64,000 nucleotides of DNA, from contig CM076996.1 of the NCBI GenBank assembly GCA_039090855.1, positions 52,542,469 through 52,606,468 on the forward strand, written 5' to 3'. A model generated the notes under the pieces. That model searched no databases. It was not told the DNA's origin and worked only from the letters and a program-made list of their open reading frames with translations. A program made the translations under genes and the position numbers. This DNA is from Macrothele yani. Lineage: Eukaryota; Arthropoda; Arachnida; Araneae; Macrothelidae. The first letter of the stretch is position 1. Each line of letters starts with the position of its first letter. Shown piece by piece: positions 11,956 to 21,527 of the stretch.

Positions 11956-12787
11956 TAAGAGATAATATTTATTTCTTCGAAGAGGGGAACTGTTTTGTTC
12001 TCATACAATATTGTATTAATGCAGTTTTCTCTTCCTTTCTGTTCTAGTTTGTAATATGCTGCTGTAATCTATTCTTCAAGCGATTCTTCGTACTTCCTAT
12101 ATAGGTAATTTTTGTACACCTATCTCTAGGGTCATATATCGGTATACTATATACTCCTGCGCTATCTAGCAACCTTGTTTTTTTCTCGATCTTTGATGAT
12201 CAGTCTCTTGTAGTCATTAATAGTAATACCTTTATCAAGTTGTTGTTTGTGACACTTTTTTATTTAATGACTTTCGTTACATCTTTAATATAGGATAATT
12301 TGCCTCAAAATTTTCATTTGCTCTTGACTTTCTGTGTGGGATGTTTATATTCGTAAACTAATTTCTTAACTATGGAAGGGTTATACCCAGTAACCAAGAG
12401 ATTAGTTTACGAATATAAACACCCCACACAGAAAGTCAAGAGCAAACGAAAATTTTGTGGCAAATTTCCCTATATTAAAGATGTAATGAAAGTCATTAAA
12501 AAAGAGGGTCACAAACAACAACTTGATTTAGGTATTACTATTAATGACTACAAGAGTCTGATCATCAAAGATTGAGAAAAACAAGGTTACTAGGTAGTGC
12601 AGGAGTGTACAGTATACTGATATACGACCCTAGAGATAGGTGTACAAAAACTACCTATATAGGAAGTACGAGAAATCGCTTGAAGAAGAGATTACAGTAG
12701 CATATTACAAACTGGAACAGAAAGGAAGAGAAAATTGTATTGATGATAAAACAGTTCCCCTCTTCGAAGAAATAAAGATTATCTCTA
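11956..12787. repeat. ~0.4 kb inverted repeat with 27-base loop (Penelope-like)
   Basis: Arms at about 11956-12368 and 12395-12787 are inverted copies of each other for roughly 400 bases, broken by scattered substitutions and small indels. The spacer is only about 27 bases. Both arms are the same Penelope-like coding segment (RT thumb to GIY-YIG), so this is a head-to-head pair from one element. The transcript of either strand could fold into a very long hairpin. Substitutions between the arms show it is not fresh. Confidence 0.85.
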
Positions 12788-12893
12788 AACAACCTACTGA
12801 AAAAACTATCAGATGTGCCAAATCGTTTGTTATAGAAAAAACAAAAAATAATAATTGTAATATTAGCAGTGGTGTGGATCTTCCAATACTGTA
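12372..12893 (+). pseudogene. Penelope-like element C-terminus (RT thumb and GIY-YIG)
   Basis: The frame reads VYEYKHPTQKVKSKRKFCG, PYIKDVMKVIKKEGHKQQLD and ITINDYKSLIIKD. In the next frame come AGVYSILIYDPRDRCTKTTY and IGSTRNRLKKRLQ, a clear GIY-YIG signature followed by its Arg helix. It closes with HITNWNRKEEKI, then QPTEKTIRCAKSFVIEKTK and NNNCNISSGVDLPIL. Frames change at least twice. It belongs to the same lineage as the copy at 0.5-2.3 kb. A hammerhead motif lies about 230 bases downstream. Confidence 0.8.
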
Positions 12894-13116
12894 GAAAATC
12901 TTGATTAAGGAAGATGGGCAACAAAATAAGCCCACACCAAGAGTACATCTTTCCCCTGAATGGCACCTCAGTATACTCTTTTACAATGGAACTGTTTTTC
13001 GGGGTGGCAACCACAAACTTCAGTGACGTCGAAGGTCTATGTATGCATGGTGACAGTAGCCCCGATGGGTGTGGCAGTGTGTGAAAGACTATGAGGACAG
13101 TAAGTTGGACTTTGTA

Positions 13117-13165
13117 AGCTTCCTGAGGATGGTGAACGAGTCATTCACTGAAATGCATAGGAGGA
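13117..13165 (+). ncRNA. hammerhead ribozyme motif of a Penelope-like element
   Basis: The core CTGAGGA (13123-13129) is followed by one extra base, stem II GGTGAA/TTCACT closing a 7-base loop, and GAAA (13150-13153). Stem III is the perfect palindrome ATGCAT, then A at the cleavage position. The next bases GGAG can pair with CTTC immediately 5' of the core (stem I, one G-U). All invariant core positions are present. It lies about 230 bases downstream of the PLE coding remnant, where PLE ribozymes are expected. Activity is inferred, not shown. Confidence 0.72.
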
Positions 13166-13891
13166 TATTGACAATGTGCCGAGTTCTGTGAAATTTCTAC
13201 TGTTCCTGTGCCCTTGTTGGATATCGTTTCTTATTCGGTTTTAGTAGGCCATTCCATTTGTCTAACATTCTTGTTTTTAAGCTTCATTATAGTAGTGAGT
13301 TCCATTTGTTTTAGCATTCGTGTTTTTAATGCTTCATTACAGTAGTGACTTCCATTGTTGATAGTGAGTATAATTTTCATTCCTAAACTTCCTTTGAGAA
13401 CCTTGTTACAGTAAGGTATGTTTTTAATGAACTTTGCCACATTTTAACTGGTGTAACGCATTTTCTTCACTTTGTGCCGTAGCTATTCACTGTTTTTTTA
13501 TTTGTGTCCTTGACTTTGAACTATCAGTTCAGATAAGATTAATTGAGTCAACTGCATCTTGATCGAATTTTAAATTTAACTGCATCTTAACCGACCGTCT
13601 TCCATAGCGCCTGTCAGCCAACATGGAAGAAAAATGTTATTAAATGGATAACGAACAACATTGAGACAGGTAAAGACATTTTTTTTACAGTTTATTCAAA
13701 GTACAATATGTTTTTAATACAGGTTTCCCATTTTAATTTAAATGTGATGAACAGGACAGGTAACAGCAGAGGAGATAATGTGCAAAAAGTTAAAAACAAT
13801 GAAGAACATGTACATACATGCTTCTACGAAACTTGTCAAATTTATTATTATTTTTTTTTCGTGCCTTATTAATATATAAGAGCAATTTAAT
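13166..13891. other. no gene; ~50-bp tandem duplication
   Basis: A diverged two-copy tandem repeat of about 50 bases occurs at roughly 13252-13351, each unit starting 'ccatttgt' and ending 'tacagtagtgac' or 'tatagtagtgag'. Nothing else is supportable in this AT-rich stretch. Confidence 0.4.
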
Positions 13892-14508
13892 ATATCCAAG
13901 TGGTTGGATCAGAATTTAAAAAAATAAAAAAATGGCTGAAATGGGTTTCGGAGGAACCCCCTTCCCCCTTCTTCCTCATTCATTTCAAATAATTTTACTT
14001 ATCTGTGAAAATGCGCTGATTCCCACCATTGTTTTGTTTTTTTCCTGAATAAGTTACAGAATGTGTTAACGATCAGTATAAAAGAAAAATCAGTTCCATC
14101 ATGCTAGAGCAATACTCTACAAAGCTTGATATAAAATAGCTACATTTTATGGTAATTCTTCACTTCACCACTAAGTGGTGCTTATTTATCTAGTGTTTCT
14201 TGTAAAATTGAAATGGTTTTGAGATCTGTGAACTCTTTTCCATGAACTCCTTCTTTTAAATTCACTACAGTAGCAGTTACAGCAAGTTTTATAAAAAGTG
14301 GTATGTTGCTGCACTACTGCCAAAGTGAGTGCTCAGCTAAATTTTGGAACACTGTATATTAAAAACTATAGGATGAAAAATACTAAAACTTAGGATTTTT
14401 CCTTAGCTTAATTAGGTTATACTAAACCAACTGAGTTTCTTTCAAATCTGAGTTGGTGGGTGACAGGGCCTGGTTGATTTGACATGGAATGACCCCATTT
14501 TCAGTCAT
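13892..14508. repeat. dispersed non-coding repeat, copy 2
   Basis: This is the second copy of the repeat at 3520-4130, same orientation, differing by many substitutions and small indels (for example 'cttccccctt' expansion). It abuts the 3' end of a family-A LINE at about 14510. Confidence 0.7.
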
Positions 14509-14509
14509 C

Positions 14510-14830
14510 ATCCTCATATCACTAAGCTGTTCTCTGAGATTCAGAGGTTAGCTCCACAAAAAAGTACAAACTACCAGATAAATGTTTAACTGATTATTTA
14601 CTTACTGTTGCATATCAAAGTTCTCCATTTACAGCGATCTTAACACACAAATCGAACTTCACTGACATCTATCAGATGATGTACACAAGACCTTTTATAC
14701 TTCATACTGATAATCTTTTTCTCATGTAGACACTCCTGAATCTGATCCTCCCATGACTTCCTTGGCTTTCCTCTGCCTTTCTTTCCTCCCACTTGGGCTG
14801 AAAAAATTTATTAGTAATTCTCAATGCAGA
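14510..14830 (-). pseudogene. LINE family A, 3' end fragment
   Basis: The minus strand matches the C-terminal end and 3' tail of the family-A LINE (compare 25873-26200 on the same strand and 24400-24655 on the other). Landmarks are the tail 'ctcagagaacagcttagtgat' in complement and the segment coding for W-E-D-Q-I-Q-E-C followed by MSMK-like residues. It is heavily 5'-truncated, as is typical of LINE insertions. Confidence 0.65.
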
Positions 14831-14907
14831 GTCAAATATTCTTTCACCATTAGAATAATTCTTGAAGACGACATATCACACTTCAGTTACGTAAAAATTA
14901 CAAGTGT

Positions 14908-14951
14908 TGGGACGACATTTCGGTAGCGGCTTCTACCTTCATCAGCCATGG
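14908..14951 (-). ncRNA. hammerhead ribozyme motif, partly decayed
   Basis: On the minus strand the core CTGATGA is followed by one extra A, stem II GGTAG/CTACC with a 6-base loop, and GAAA. Core bases are intact. Stem III would be ATGT, one change from the palindrome ACGT. Stem I pairing is poor (GG opposite GT), so it has probably decayed. It lies directly 3' of the Penelope-like GIY-YIG remnant at 14960-15560, in the same orientation. Confidence 0.5.
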
Positions 14952-14959
14952 AATGAAAC

Positions 14960-15560
14960 ACATGATATTAGCATCAGTTGTTGCCAGATTTCAAAATAAC
15001 TTTCCAAATGATAGGTATATTAAAAGGTGCATCTGTATTACAGGTGTTAGGGGTAAGGAAGATTTCCATGCTTTCGCGGTACCTGAGGGCTTTCCGATTG
15101 CTGAACGGAGCGATGCGTTTAACATTTTGCCAGTCGGGAATCGTGGACGTATTGCTGATAGTTAAAATTGAAAGCGAGGTGGAAGAGTTTCCTTTCTTAA
15201 CATCAGTGATATGTTCCACCAATCGCCGGTTGATGCTTCGGTAAGTACTACCAATGTAGTGGGTAATGCTTGTGGAAGTGGTGACAGGGATAAAGTAGAC
15301 CCCTTGTAACTCTAGGGGTTTATTGGGATCTCTGTCTTTAAGGATAAAGTTAAGAAGATGTGGAGGTGGTTTAACAGCAATCCTGTGGCCAAAAGACTTG
15401 AAAATGAAGCAAACTTTTGAGTGAAGGCCAGGCTAAAGGGCAAAGTGCCCACAAACTGATGAGTGGTGGAAAGTTCAGGCAATAAACTGGTAGATCTATT
15501 CTGTGATTCAAATTTCTTAATTAGCCTATGTACTAAGAGGGGTGGAAAGCCATGCAATTT
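14960..15560 (-). pseudogene. Penelope-like element, RT tail and GIY-YIG
   Basis: On the minus strand the protein reads FKSFGHRIAVKPPPHLLNF, LKDRDPNKPLELQGVYFIPV and HYIGSTYRSINRRLVEHITD. GVYFI and YIG make the GIY-YIG signature and RSINRRLVEHI is the conserved Arg/His helix. It ends with NVKRIAPFSNRKALRYRESM. Upstream, in a shifted frame, LVHRLIKKFESQNRSTSL is the end of the reverse-transcriptase part. This lineage differs clearly from the others in the window (YIGSTYRSI rather than YIGETGRR). It is truncated at its 5' side, where a LINE fragment begins. Confidence 0.7.
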
Positions 15561-15584
15561 GTCAATGTTGATGATGTTCTGATA

Positions 15585-16415
15585 TTCATTTTTCTTCCAC
15601 CATTATCATTCATGCAAGGATCATTAATCATTCATGGATCATTAATCATAACTGGTTCAAAACAGCTTTTAGCTCATTCCAGAAATCTTCCTTCCTATCA
15701 GAAATTTCTGAGTCAACAAGGTGCCTATGTTACAACAAATATTACTATTCTCTGAAGTCTCATTTCCAAAAGAATCCAAAGAATATTCTCACTTATGCAA
15801 CTGTAGTGAATCAAGTTGTTCTTCATTTTTTCACTTAAAATCATACCTACACCAACCTGTCCTCTCACATTATCCAACAATCCAGACCACACACTCAAGG
15901 TTTCATTTTTTTCTTCTATCCCAAATTCCTTCTTTTTAGTTTCACTTACACACACAGTACATCCAATCGATACTTATTCATTTCTTCAATCCCCTCATTC
16001 GTCTTTCCATTTATTCCTCTAGTATTCTATACACCAGTCTTACACTCACTCAGCCAAGTTCTCTTTCTCATATACTGTTTTGCCATTTCCATATTGTTTT
16101 CATGGCAGGCCATCCTTCTCACATGTGGTAGGTCCACCGTATCCAACACTAGAGTCCTTTTCTTTTAAGTATTGCTTTGTGTCTTATCAATCAGGAAAGT
16201 ACACCAGTGTGGAGGATCAGCCCACAGCTGTCGGTTCCAGTTGGTCATTCCACCCAAGGGTTCTGGAACAAAACCCGGTGTGTTGGAGTCTTTTGGGCAA
16301 TGTCACACAGAAATAGCTAGTACCTTAACACTAATTTATACTGAAGCTTAAATTTGTGTCAGTTTCTAAGATTCATAGAAGCCCTTGTTGCTGTCTTGTG
16401 TGACATTGTGGACCA
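15585..16415 (-). pseudogene. LINE family A, 5' region and endonuclease fragment
   Basis: The minus strand matches 28306-28797 and 62590-63395. The open frame at 15725-15955 reads MCVSETKKKEFGIEEKNETL, then VWSGLLDNVRGQVGVGM and ILSEKMKNNLIHYSC, a family-A AP-endonuclease segment. The part toward 16415 is the 5' untranslated region shared with the 63 kb copy (landmark 'gtcttttgggcaatg'). Confidence 0.65.
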
Positions 16416-16472
16416 GTGGAGTGCCCCATGGAGGCAAATGCATCTCTCACTAAGCTTGCCTACCATATTCTT

Positions 16473-16544
16473 ATTCCACCTCTTAACCATTTATACCTAT
16501 GATATATGTATCTGTCATGGGAATAAATGGTTAAGAGGTAGAAT
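16473..16544. repeat. 22-bp-arm inverted repeat
   Basis: Arms 16473-16494 and 16523-16544 are complementary (attccacctcttaaccattt and partner) around a 28-base spacer. No associated gene. Confidence 0.65.
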
Positions 16545-17443
16545 TAGAAAAATAGCTAACAAAATTTTACCTAAGCCTGATAGGCATCAGTGAGATCAAG
16601 AGCTACATATATGTTAATGGTAAGAAGCTTCTCATATTACTTTTTTTATATAAAGAAGGGTCAAATGCAAGCTGATGTAGCATTTGCTTTTGATAATACA
16701 GTGACTTCCAGTTTGATAAGTGGAAACATATCTTTGAGTACATAGTGTAAGTTGCTTTTAAATTCAGCAGCTTGGACTTAAGCATTGAGACAGCCTGTGA
16801 ACGAGTAAAAGGTTGTAGTTTAGGAGAGCAGGGCCGTAGCTAGCGGGGGGGGGGCTAGAGGGGGCTCAGCTTCCCCTACAAGGCCAGCGAGCTCCCCCTT
16901 GAAAATTGGCGCTGTCAAAAATGACTTAAACTTTTATTTCGATGGTTTACGTAAATTACTTTGATATTTCATCACAGGCATAAATACTTTATTCGTATAC
17001 TGGACATTTTAAAAAGTTAAGTAACAGTAAAACGACGCAGTATGAATGTAACTCAAAAGAAAAAGAAATTTCGACTTTTTGAATTGTGAATTAGTTGTAA
17101 CGGCTGTATTAGTAATTTTAGTGATTCTCTACTAGCGGTAGGAGTTATAAGGAACAAGAAACGCATTTGTGGGGGGGCGTTAAATTTAGAAGAACAAGCT
17201 AAAAAAAGTAATCAAGGGTGGAGGCGTACTTGCACTCGGGACTGGATTAAAGGTAGGTGGGAAGCTTTGGGGGCTTAAGTCCCAGGCTGCATCCTTTGTA
17301 GTTTTAAGGAGACAATTGAATGTTGCCCTTGATGGTGAACGAAGCTGTTCTTGGCGTGACACTTGCTAACACATATGGTGACTCAAAGGGGCTCCAAAGA
17401 CGGAAACAATTAAAGTTGAGAAGTTCTGGAATTCTAAAGCATA

Positions 17444-17471
17444 CTTAGACCACTGCGCCACCGGGGCGGCC
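17444..17471 (-). repeat. SINE head fragment (tRNA-like)
   Basis: This is the first 28 bases of the SINE found whole at 21043-21276: complement of 'cttagaccactgcgccaccg' plus GGGCGGCC, containing an A-box-like TGGCGCAGTGG. Confidence 0.55.
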
Positions 17472-17533
17472 AAGAGTTGTTCTTAAGGCTATTAGCAGTT
17501 GCCAAATTTAGGGCTACTGGTTTCAGATTTCAG

Positions 17534-17686
17534 AAAGCAACAGAGACAGAGCCGTAAGATAGGCTGCACACATCAACCTATATTGCACCTGCAACTTGAA
17601 CCCAGTACCAGGTTGATTCAAGTGAAGACAAGTCTGCGCCTTGTGCCAGTCGGCCACCAGGTCGACACTGGTTTTTTTAATATGGC
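17534..17686 (-). repeat. tRNA-derived SINE-like segment (Leu-type A box)
   Basis: On the minus strand the order is GGTGGCCGACTGGCACAAGG (A box), then GGTTCAAGTT (B box) about 55 bases later, the spacing of a tRNA with a long variable arm. It does not fold convincingly as a complete tRNA, so I call it a SINE head rather than a tRNA gene. Confidence 0.45.
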
Positions 17687-18335
17687 TTCAGTGGTGCACT
17701 AAGGAGGAGGGAAAACACTAATAATTTTGAAATGCCTAAAAAATCTAGTTCAAAGAACTTACTGAGAAAAAAAAAGATATTATCTTAGCAGGCGAAAACC
17801 TATTTTTCATCATAGTCCACTGCTTGTTGTTACTCTCTTGGCCTCTCTCACATTCCGAGCGAACGAGAAGGGAGTATTCATCACACCACTATCATATTTA
17901 CGGCTTAAGGGATCACAGATTTTTTTTTCTTCTAGTGTAACTCAGTTGGCACAGGCAAGCTTTCTGTGCCTGTCAAAAATAAAAGCTGAAAGGGGAAAGG
18001 GATTGCATATTATAAGAATTAAAAATCACGGTTATGGAAGCTACGGAACTGAAGAAGTTTCAAATACAACATTTTAAATGTTTGAAACCATAAATGTAAA
18101 AAGTTACTGATATCGTTCAAAACATTAAAAAATCCGCTGAAAAAGTCATAAATCCGAAAAACAATATGTCTGCCACTAACTCCATTCTGAAATCTCCTGA
18201 ATTTAGTGAATGTCCCCCAAGTCAGCAAAACTGCGTGAGCGACTGCCCTCTTTGCCCACGCCTAGCAAAAATTTGAGCCCTCCCCAGATGAGCCCCCCCC
18301 CAGTTCTGGGACCTAGCTACGGCCCTGTAGGAGAG

Positions 18336-20319
18336 ATGTATTCTATTACTTAGAATTTATATCATGATTAAAATGAGATAGAACACATTGTGACTCTTAG
18401 AGATTCAAGCAGTCGAACTGAAAACAAATGCCGGGAATAGTAGAGGTAATGGGTTAATATGAAGAAAACTGCTGCTTAGTGAGTGAAAAAAGGACCATTT
18501 AATGTGTTTGACTGTTAACACTTAAATTCGTAACACCATGTTCAGCCAAAATAAAAAATAAATAAAAACATCTATCTTTAAGTTTGCTTGATAAAAAGAA
18601 GCTAGAAATAGGAAATTTTTTATATCTAACCTGGTCAGGAAGAGATCTCTAAGAAATGCAAGTAAAGATGTTTGAGTTTCAAAATAAGAAGCAATCACTT
18701 TTTCTTAGTACCAACTATTTGTAGAGTCAGTTGTCAAGGAATTGAGATACCAGAAAATTACTAAAATACATCAAGGTGACCAGATTGAATAATATGGAAA
18801 TGAGGTAGGATCTCCAGATGTGAAAAGCGTATACAAGAAAGGGAGAACTCTGTAAGCCTGGCTGTATTTGACATATATGGGCAGTTTCTCATACTAGGGA
18901 AGGATATTAAATAAATAGAATGAAGGTATTTAACATTTGTGGAATGAAAATCTAGGAAGTAGTAGACTGGTTCACAATGAGAGGGATGTTACAGACAATG
19001 ACCATAGCTATCTTGAAGTAAGGCCTGTATGACATCAAACTATTATTCCATTTTGAAACTCCATTAACTACTTCTGTGCACTCATTGTCAGCTTCGTGTT
19101 GCAACTGACTTTCAAGCAATGCTCTGCTACTTCTGTACTAACATATTTTACTTTTTTTTTTTGCAGTGTCCCATGGCTTTTGATAGATGTGTGGGTGATT
19201 GAGTAGGTGAAGCACAACTACAAAAAATAGTTCCATGCTGTCATGCTAGAAAGTCTGGTACTTCAAAATTTGATGCAAAAAATAAGTGTTAAAATCCTTG
19301 ACCTTCAGGGCAAATGCCATTGAAATACTCTGCTTACTACATCAGCACTGATGTTCCATTAGATTTCAGATAGAATTGTCTAAACATGGCAGTTGTGAAT
19401 GTGGTTTGTTAAGAACACTATCTGCCTTCTATGTCCTGACAATTTTCTTTCGGTACTTGCTACTTTTAAGTACCCATATGCATAATATGTTTCTTTATTA
19501 TGCGTTCCATTATTGATTTGTGATTGGGCACATGTGAAAAACTAGTCAGAAAATGAAGTAAATATCAGCCAAAATTGTTAATTACCAACCACAAATGATA
19601 AAAAGGAATGGAAATAGAAGAGAGGTGGTACTAATCATCAATGATGACATGTGAGTCACATTAAGAATAGAGCTAAGCACTTAACTGTATCAATGTTCTA
19701 AAGAAGAGACAGGAAAAAAGCTTCTCTGCAAGTTTTTATATGAATCTCTGTAGTAATAAACCCCTTATTTTTAAATATTTGCAATTTGTTTGGAGTACTA
19801 AAAGCAGTTATATATTCATTGATTACTAAGTTCAGTTTGAAGCAATGTTAAATAAATACACAGTTGACGTGGACCAGGAACATCAAATAGAAGTCATCAC
19901 TCTTTCCATGTTTCCACGGAAAGAGCGATGGCTTCTATTTGACGTTAAAGCAATGTTTTGTTGTCATTTTTATTAAAAGGAGAAACACAAAAACTGACTG
20001 AGTTATTAGGTCTTAAATATGCCCAGAAAGTCAGTTGATTTTGATCTATGTTGCTTGTGTGTGACTAATATTTGCAAAAGTGACTGGCATAGTTGTATAT
20101 TCATGCCCTCGTGCCCACTGTACCATTGCTTTAAACATGGCTAACCAAATGTCACAAGTTATAAATTTATCATTTTACAGTATTTGGTAAATCTATTGTA
20201 GTATTTTTGTTGCAATTAAGTGTTATTTTAACTGAATTTCACATTAGTGACAGTATGATTTTCAGTAAAACTCTTCATTGATGCTAACTACGGTTGAATA
20301 AAAAATATTTTTCTTGTAG
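18336..20319. other. intronic sequence, no gene; hairpin at 19884-19941
   Basis: Nothing coding is supportable. A hairpin with 24-bp arms (19884-19907 and 19918-19941; 'aaatagaagtcatcactc' type) around a 10-base loop is present. The last bases, ending TTTTCTTGTAG, form the splice acceptor for the exon at 20320. Confidence 0.4.
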
Positions 20320-20424
20320 CTTCAAGGTATTCTTCAATTGTCTGGTGCTGTTGTGGATTTGATGGATGTTCAGGGATCATCTGTTATGATCTGTTTAGAA
20401 GATGGTTGGGATGTTACTACCCAG
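20320..20424 (+). CDS. Sbf: SBF1/SBF2-like (MTMR5/MTMR13) exon, pseudophosphatase loop
   Basis: The 105-base exon encodes LQGILQLSGAVVDLMDVQG followed by SSVMICLEDGWDVTTQ. This is the inactive phosphatase loop of the SBF subfamily of myotubularins, which are DENN-domain Rab activators and partners of active MTMRs. Active myotubularins have HCSDGWDRT here; this protein has CLEDGWDVT, so the catalytic Cys is Leu and the Arg is Val. The exon is bounded by TTTTCTTGTAG upstream and CAG|GTTATT downstream, phase 0 at both ends, and continues directly into the exon at 33147. The +3 position of the donor is T and a TTA microsatellite starts at once, which is unusual. Confidence 0.9.

Positions 20425-20425
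<1 letters not shown>

Positions 20426-20472
<47 letters not shown>
20426..20472. repeat. (TTA)n microsatellite abutting a splice donor
   Basis: About 16 units of TTA/ATT begin at the second base of the intron, so the donor GTTATT is itself the first repeat unit. Confidence 0.9.
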
Positions 20473-21042
20473 TACTTTTGCCTGAACTAGAATTCTCAGA
20501 TAACAACTGAATTTTTCAGACAGATTGTAGAGTATATAAAATAAAATTCTGGAACATTGTATTTTTTTAGCGTTTTCTTGTATTTTGATCTGAAACATGT
20601 GGCTCTAAACATTACTTGTATGTTTTTCATCATGTACGCTTTGAGATTATGTGTGATCGATTCCCAGATGTTTTAGCAGGAGTATTTCCATTGACTGAGT
20701 GTACTGTGAAATCATTATTGGTGTTTCGTCATTTTCACTTTTCTTGCACTCATGTGTGGCAAATATGTTTACATCTGACACTATCACTCTAAAAAGCTCA
20801 ATCATTTATGGGCTTACTCACTCACTCATTTCTAAGCATAGATATTGTAAGTTGTGTGTGTGTGTGTAAACTCAGTTCCAAACAGAGGGTTTCCACACAT
20901 AAAAATCCATAAAGCTCCGTATTAGCTTACTCATTACCAAATAGAAATGAATTTTATGTTTTTAACACTATATGTGACCGAAAAGTATGAAGCACCTGTT
21001 AATGATTGTTCATAAATGTGAATAACTATATGTCTTAGTGCA

Positions 21043-21276
21043 CTCATTTTTTTTTTTTTTTTTTTTGATTGGAGGTTTAACAACCACCGTGAGCAACTCG
21101 ATGGGCTATAAGCAGTCGCCCATCCCTAATTTAGGGTCCCTGACTCTAGGGAAGGGAGAGAGAGCCAGGGCCATAAGACAAACACAACATACATGCCTAA
21201 CCGGGATTCAAACCTGGATTCTTCTCGGACGAGTGGTCATAAGCCAGTGCTTAGACCACTGCACCACCGGGGCGGC
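21043..21276 (-). repeat. tRNA-derived SINE
   Basis: On the minus strand the head is GCCGCCCCGGTGGTGCAGTG, with A box TGGTGCAGTGGTCTAAG and B box GGTTTGAATCC about 40 bases further on. The body contains 'ggccctggctctctctccc' and the tail is a run of A (T-run at about 21045-21066 on the + strand). A fragment of the same family is at 17444-17471. RNA polymerase III transcription is inferred from the boxes. Confidence 0.8.
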
Positions 21277-21368
21277 ATATTTTTTTTAAAACTGTGGTTG
21301 ACCCTTTGTATGTCAATTTTGCATATATAATGTTGCTAAATTAATGGCTTAAAATACTGTTTTGCATG

Positions 21369-21483
21369 TTATATCAGACCCCATGGGTGCTTGCATAAGC
21401 AAACTGTTAATATCAGACTGTTGATATCAAACTGTTATATAAGACCCCATGTGTGCTTGCAAAGAACAAACTGTTGACATCAG
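21369..21483. repeat. two-copy tandem duplication, ~66-bp period
   Basis: Two copies of 'gttatatcagaccccatgggt' type sequence, followed by 'gcttgca..aaactgtt', lie at about 21369-21417 and 21434-21483 with a short TGATATC-containing spacer. No gene. Confidence 0.6.
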
Positions 21484-21527
21484 TAATACAATGTACTTAC
21501 AAGAAATAAAAAAATAATGCAATTTGA

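Larger units (their letters stand above)
16829..18327. mobile_element. non-autonomous hAT-type element with 8-bp TSD
   Basis: The ends are CAGGGCCGTAGCTAG and its complement, and the element is flanked on both sides by the identical 8-mer taggagag (16821-16828 and 18328-18335). CAG-initiated repeats with an 8-bp duplication fit the hAT superfamily. The 1.5 kb interior has only short frames (79 residues at 17838-18077) and no recognisable hAT catalytic domain. G-runs next to both ends and two tRNA-like segments lie inside. It is a deletion derivative needing a transposase from elsewhere. Confidence 0.85.

Noticed and set aside
17534..17686. Functional tRNA gene
   Set aside because: A and B boxes exist but acceptor and anticodon stems do not pair; read as a SINE-type derivative.
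21043..21276. Functional tRNA gene at the SINE head
   Set aside because: The head has A and B boxes but continues into a SINE body and A-tail, with weak cloverleaf pairing.
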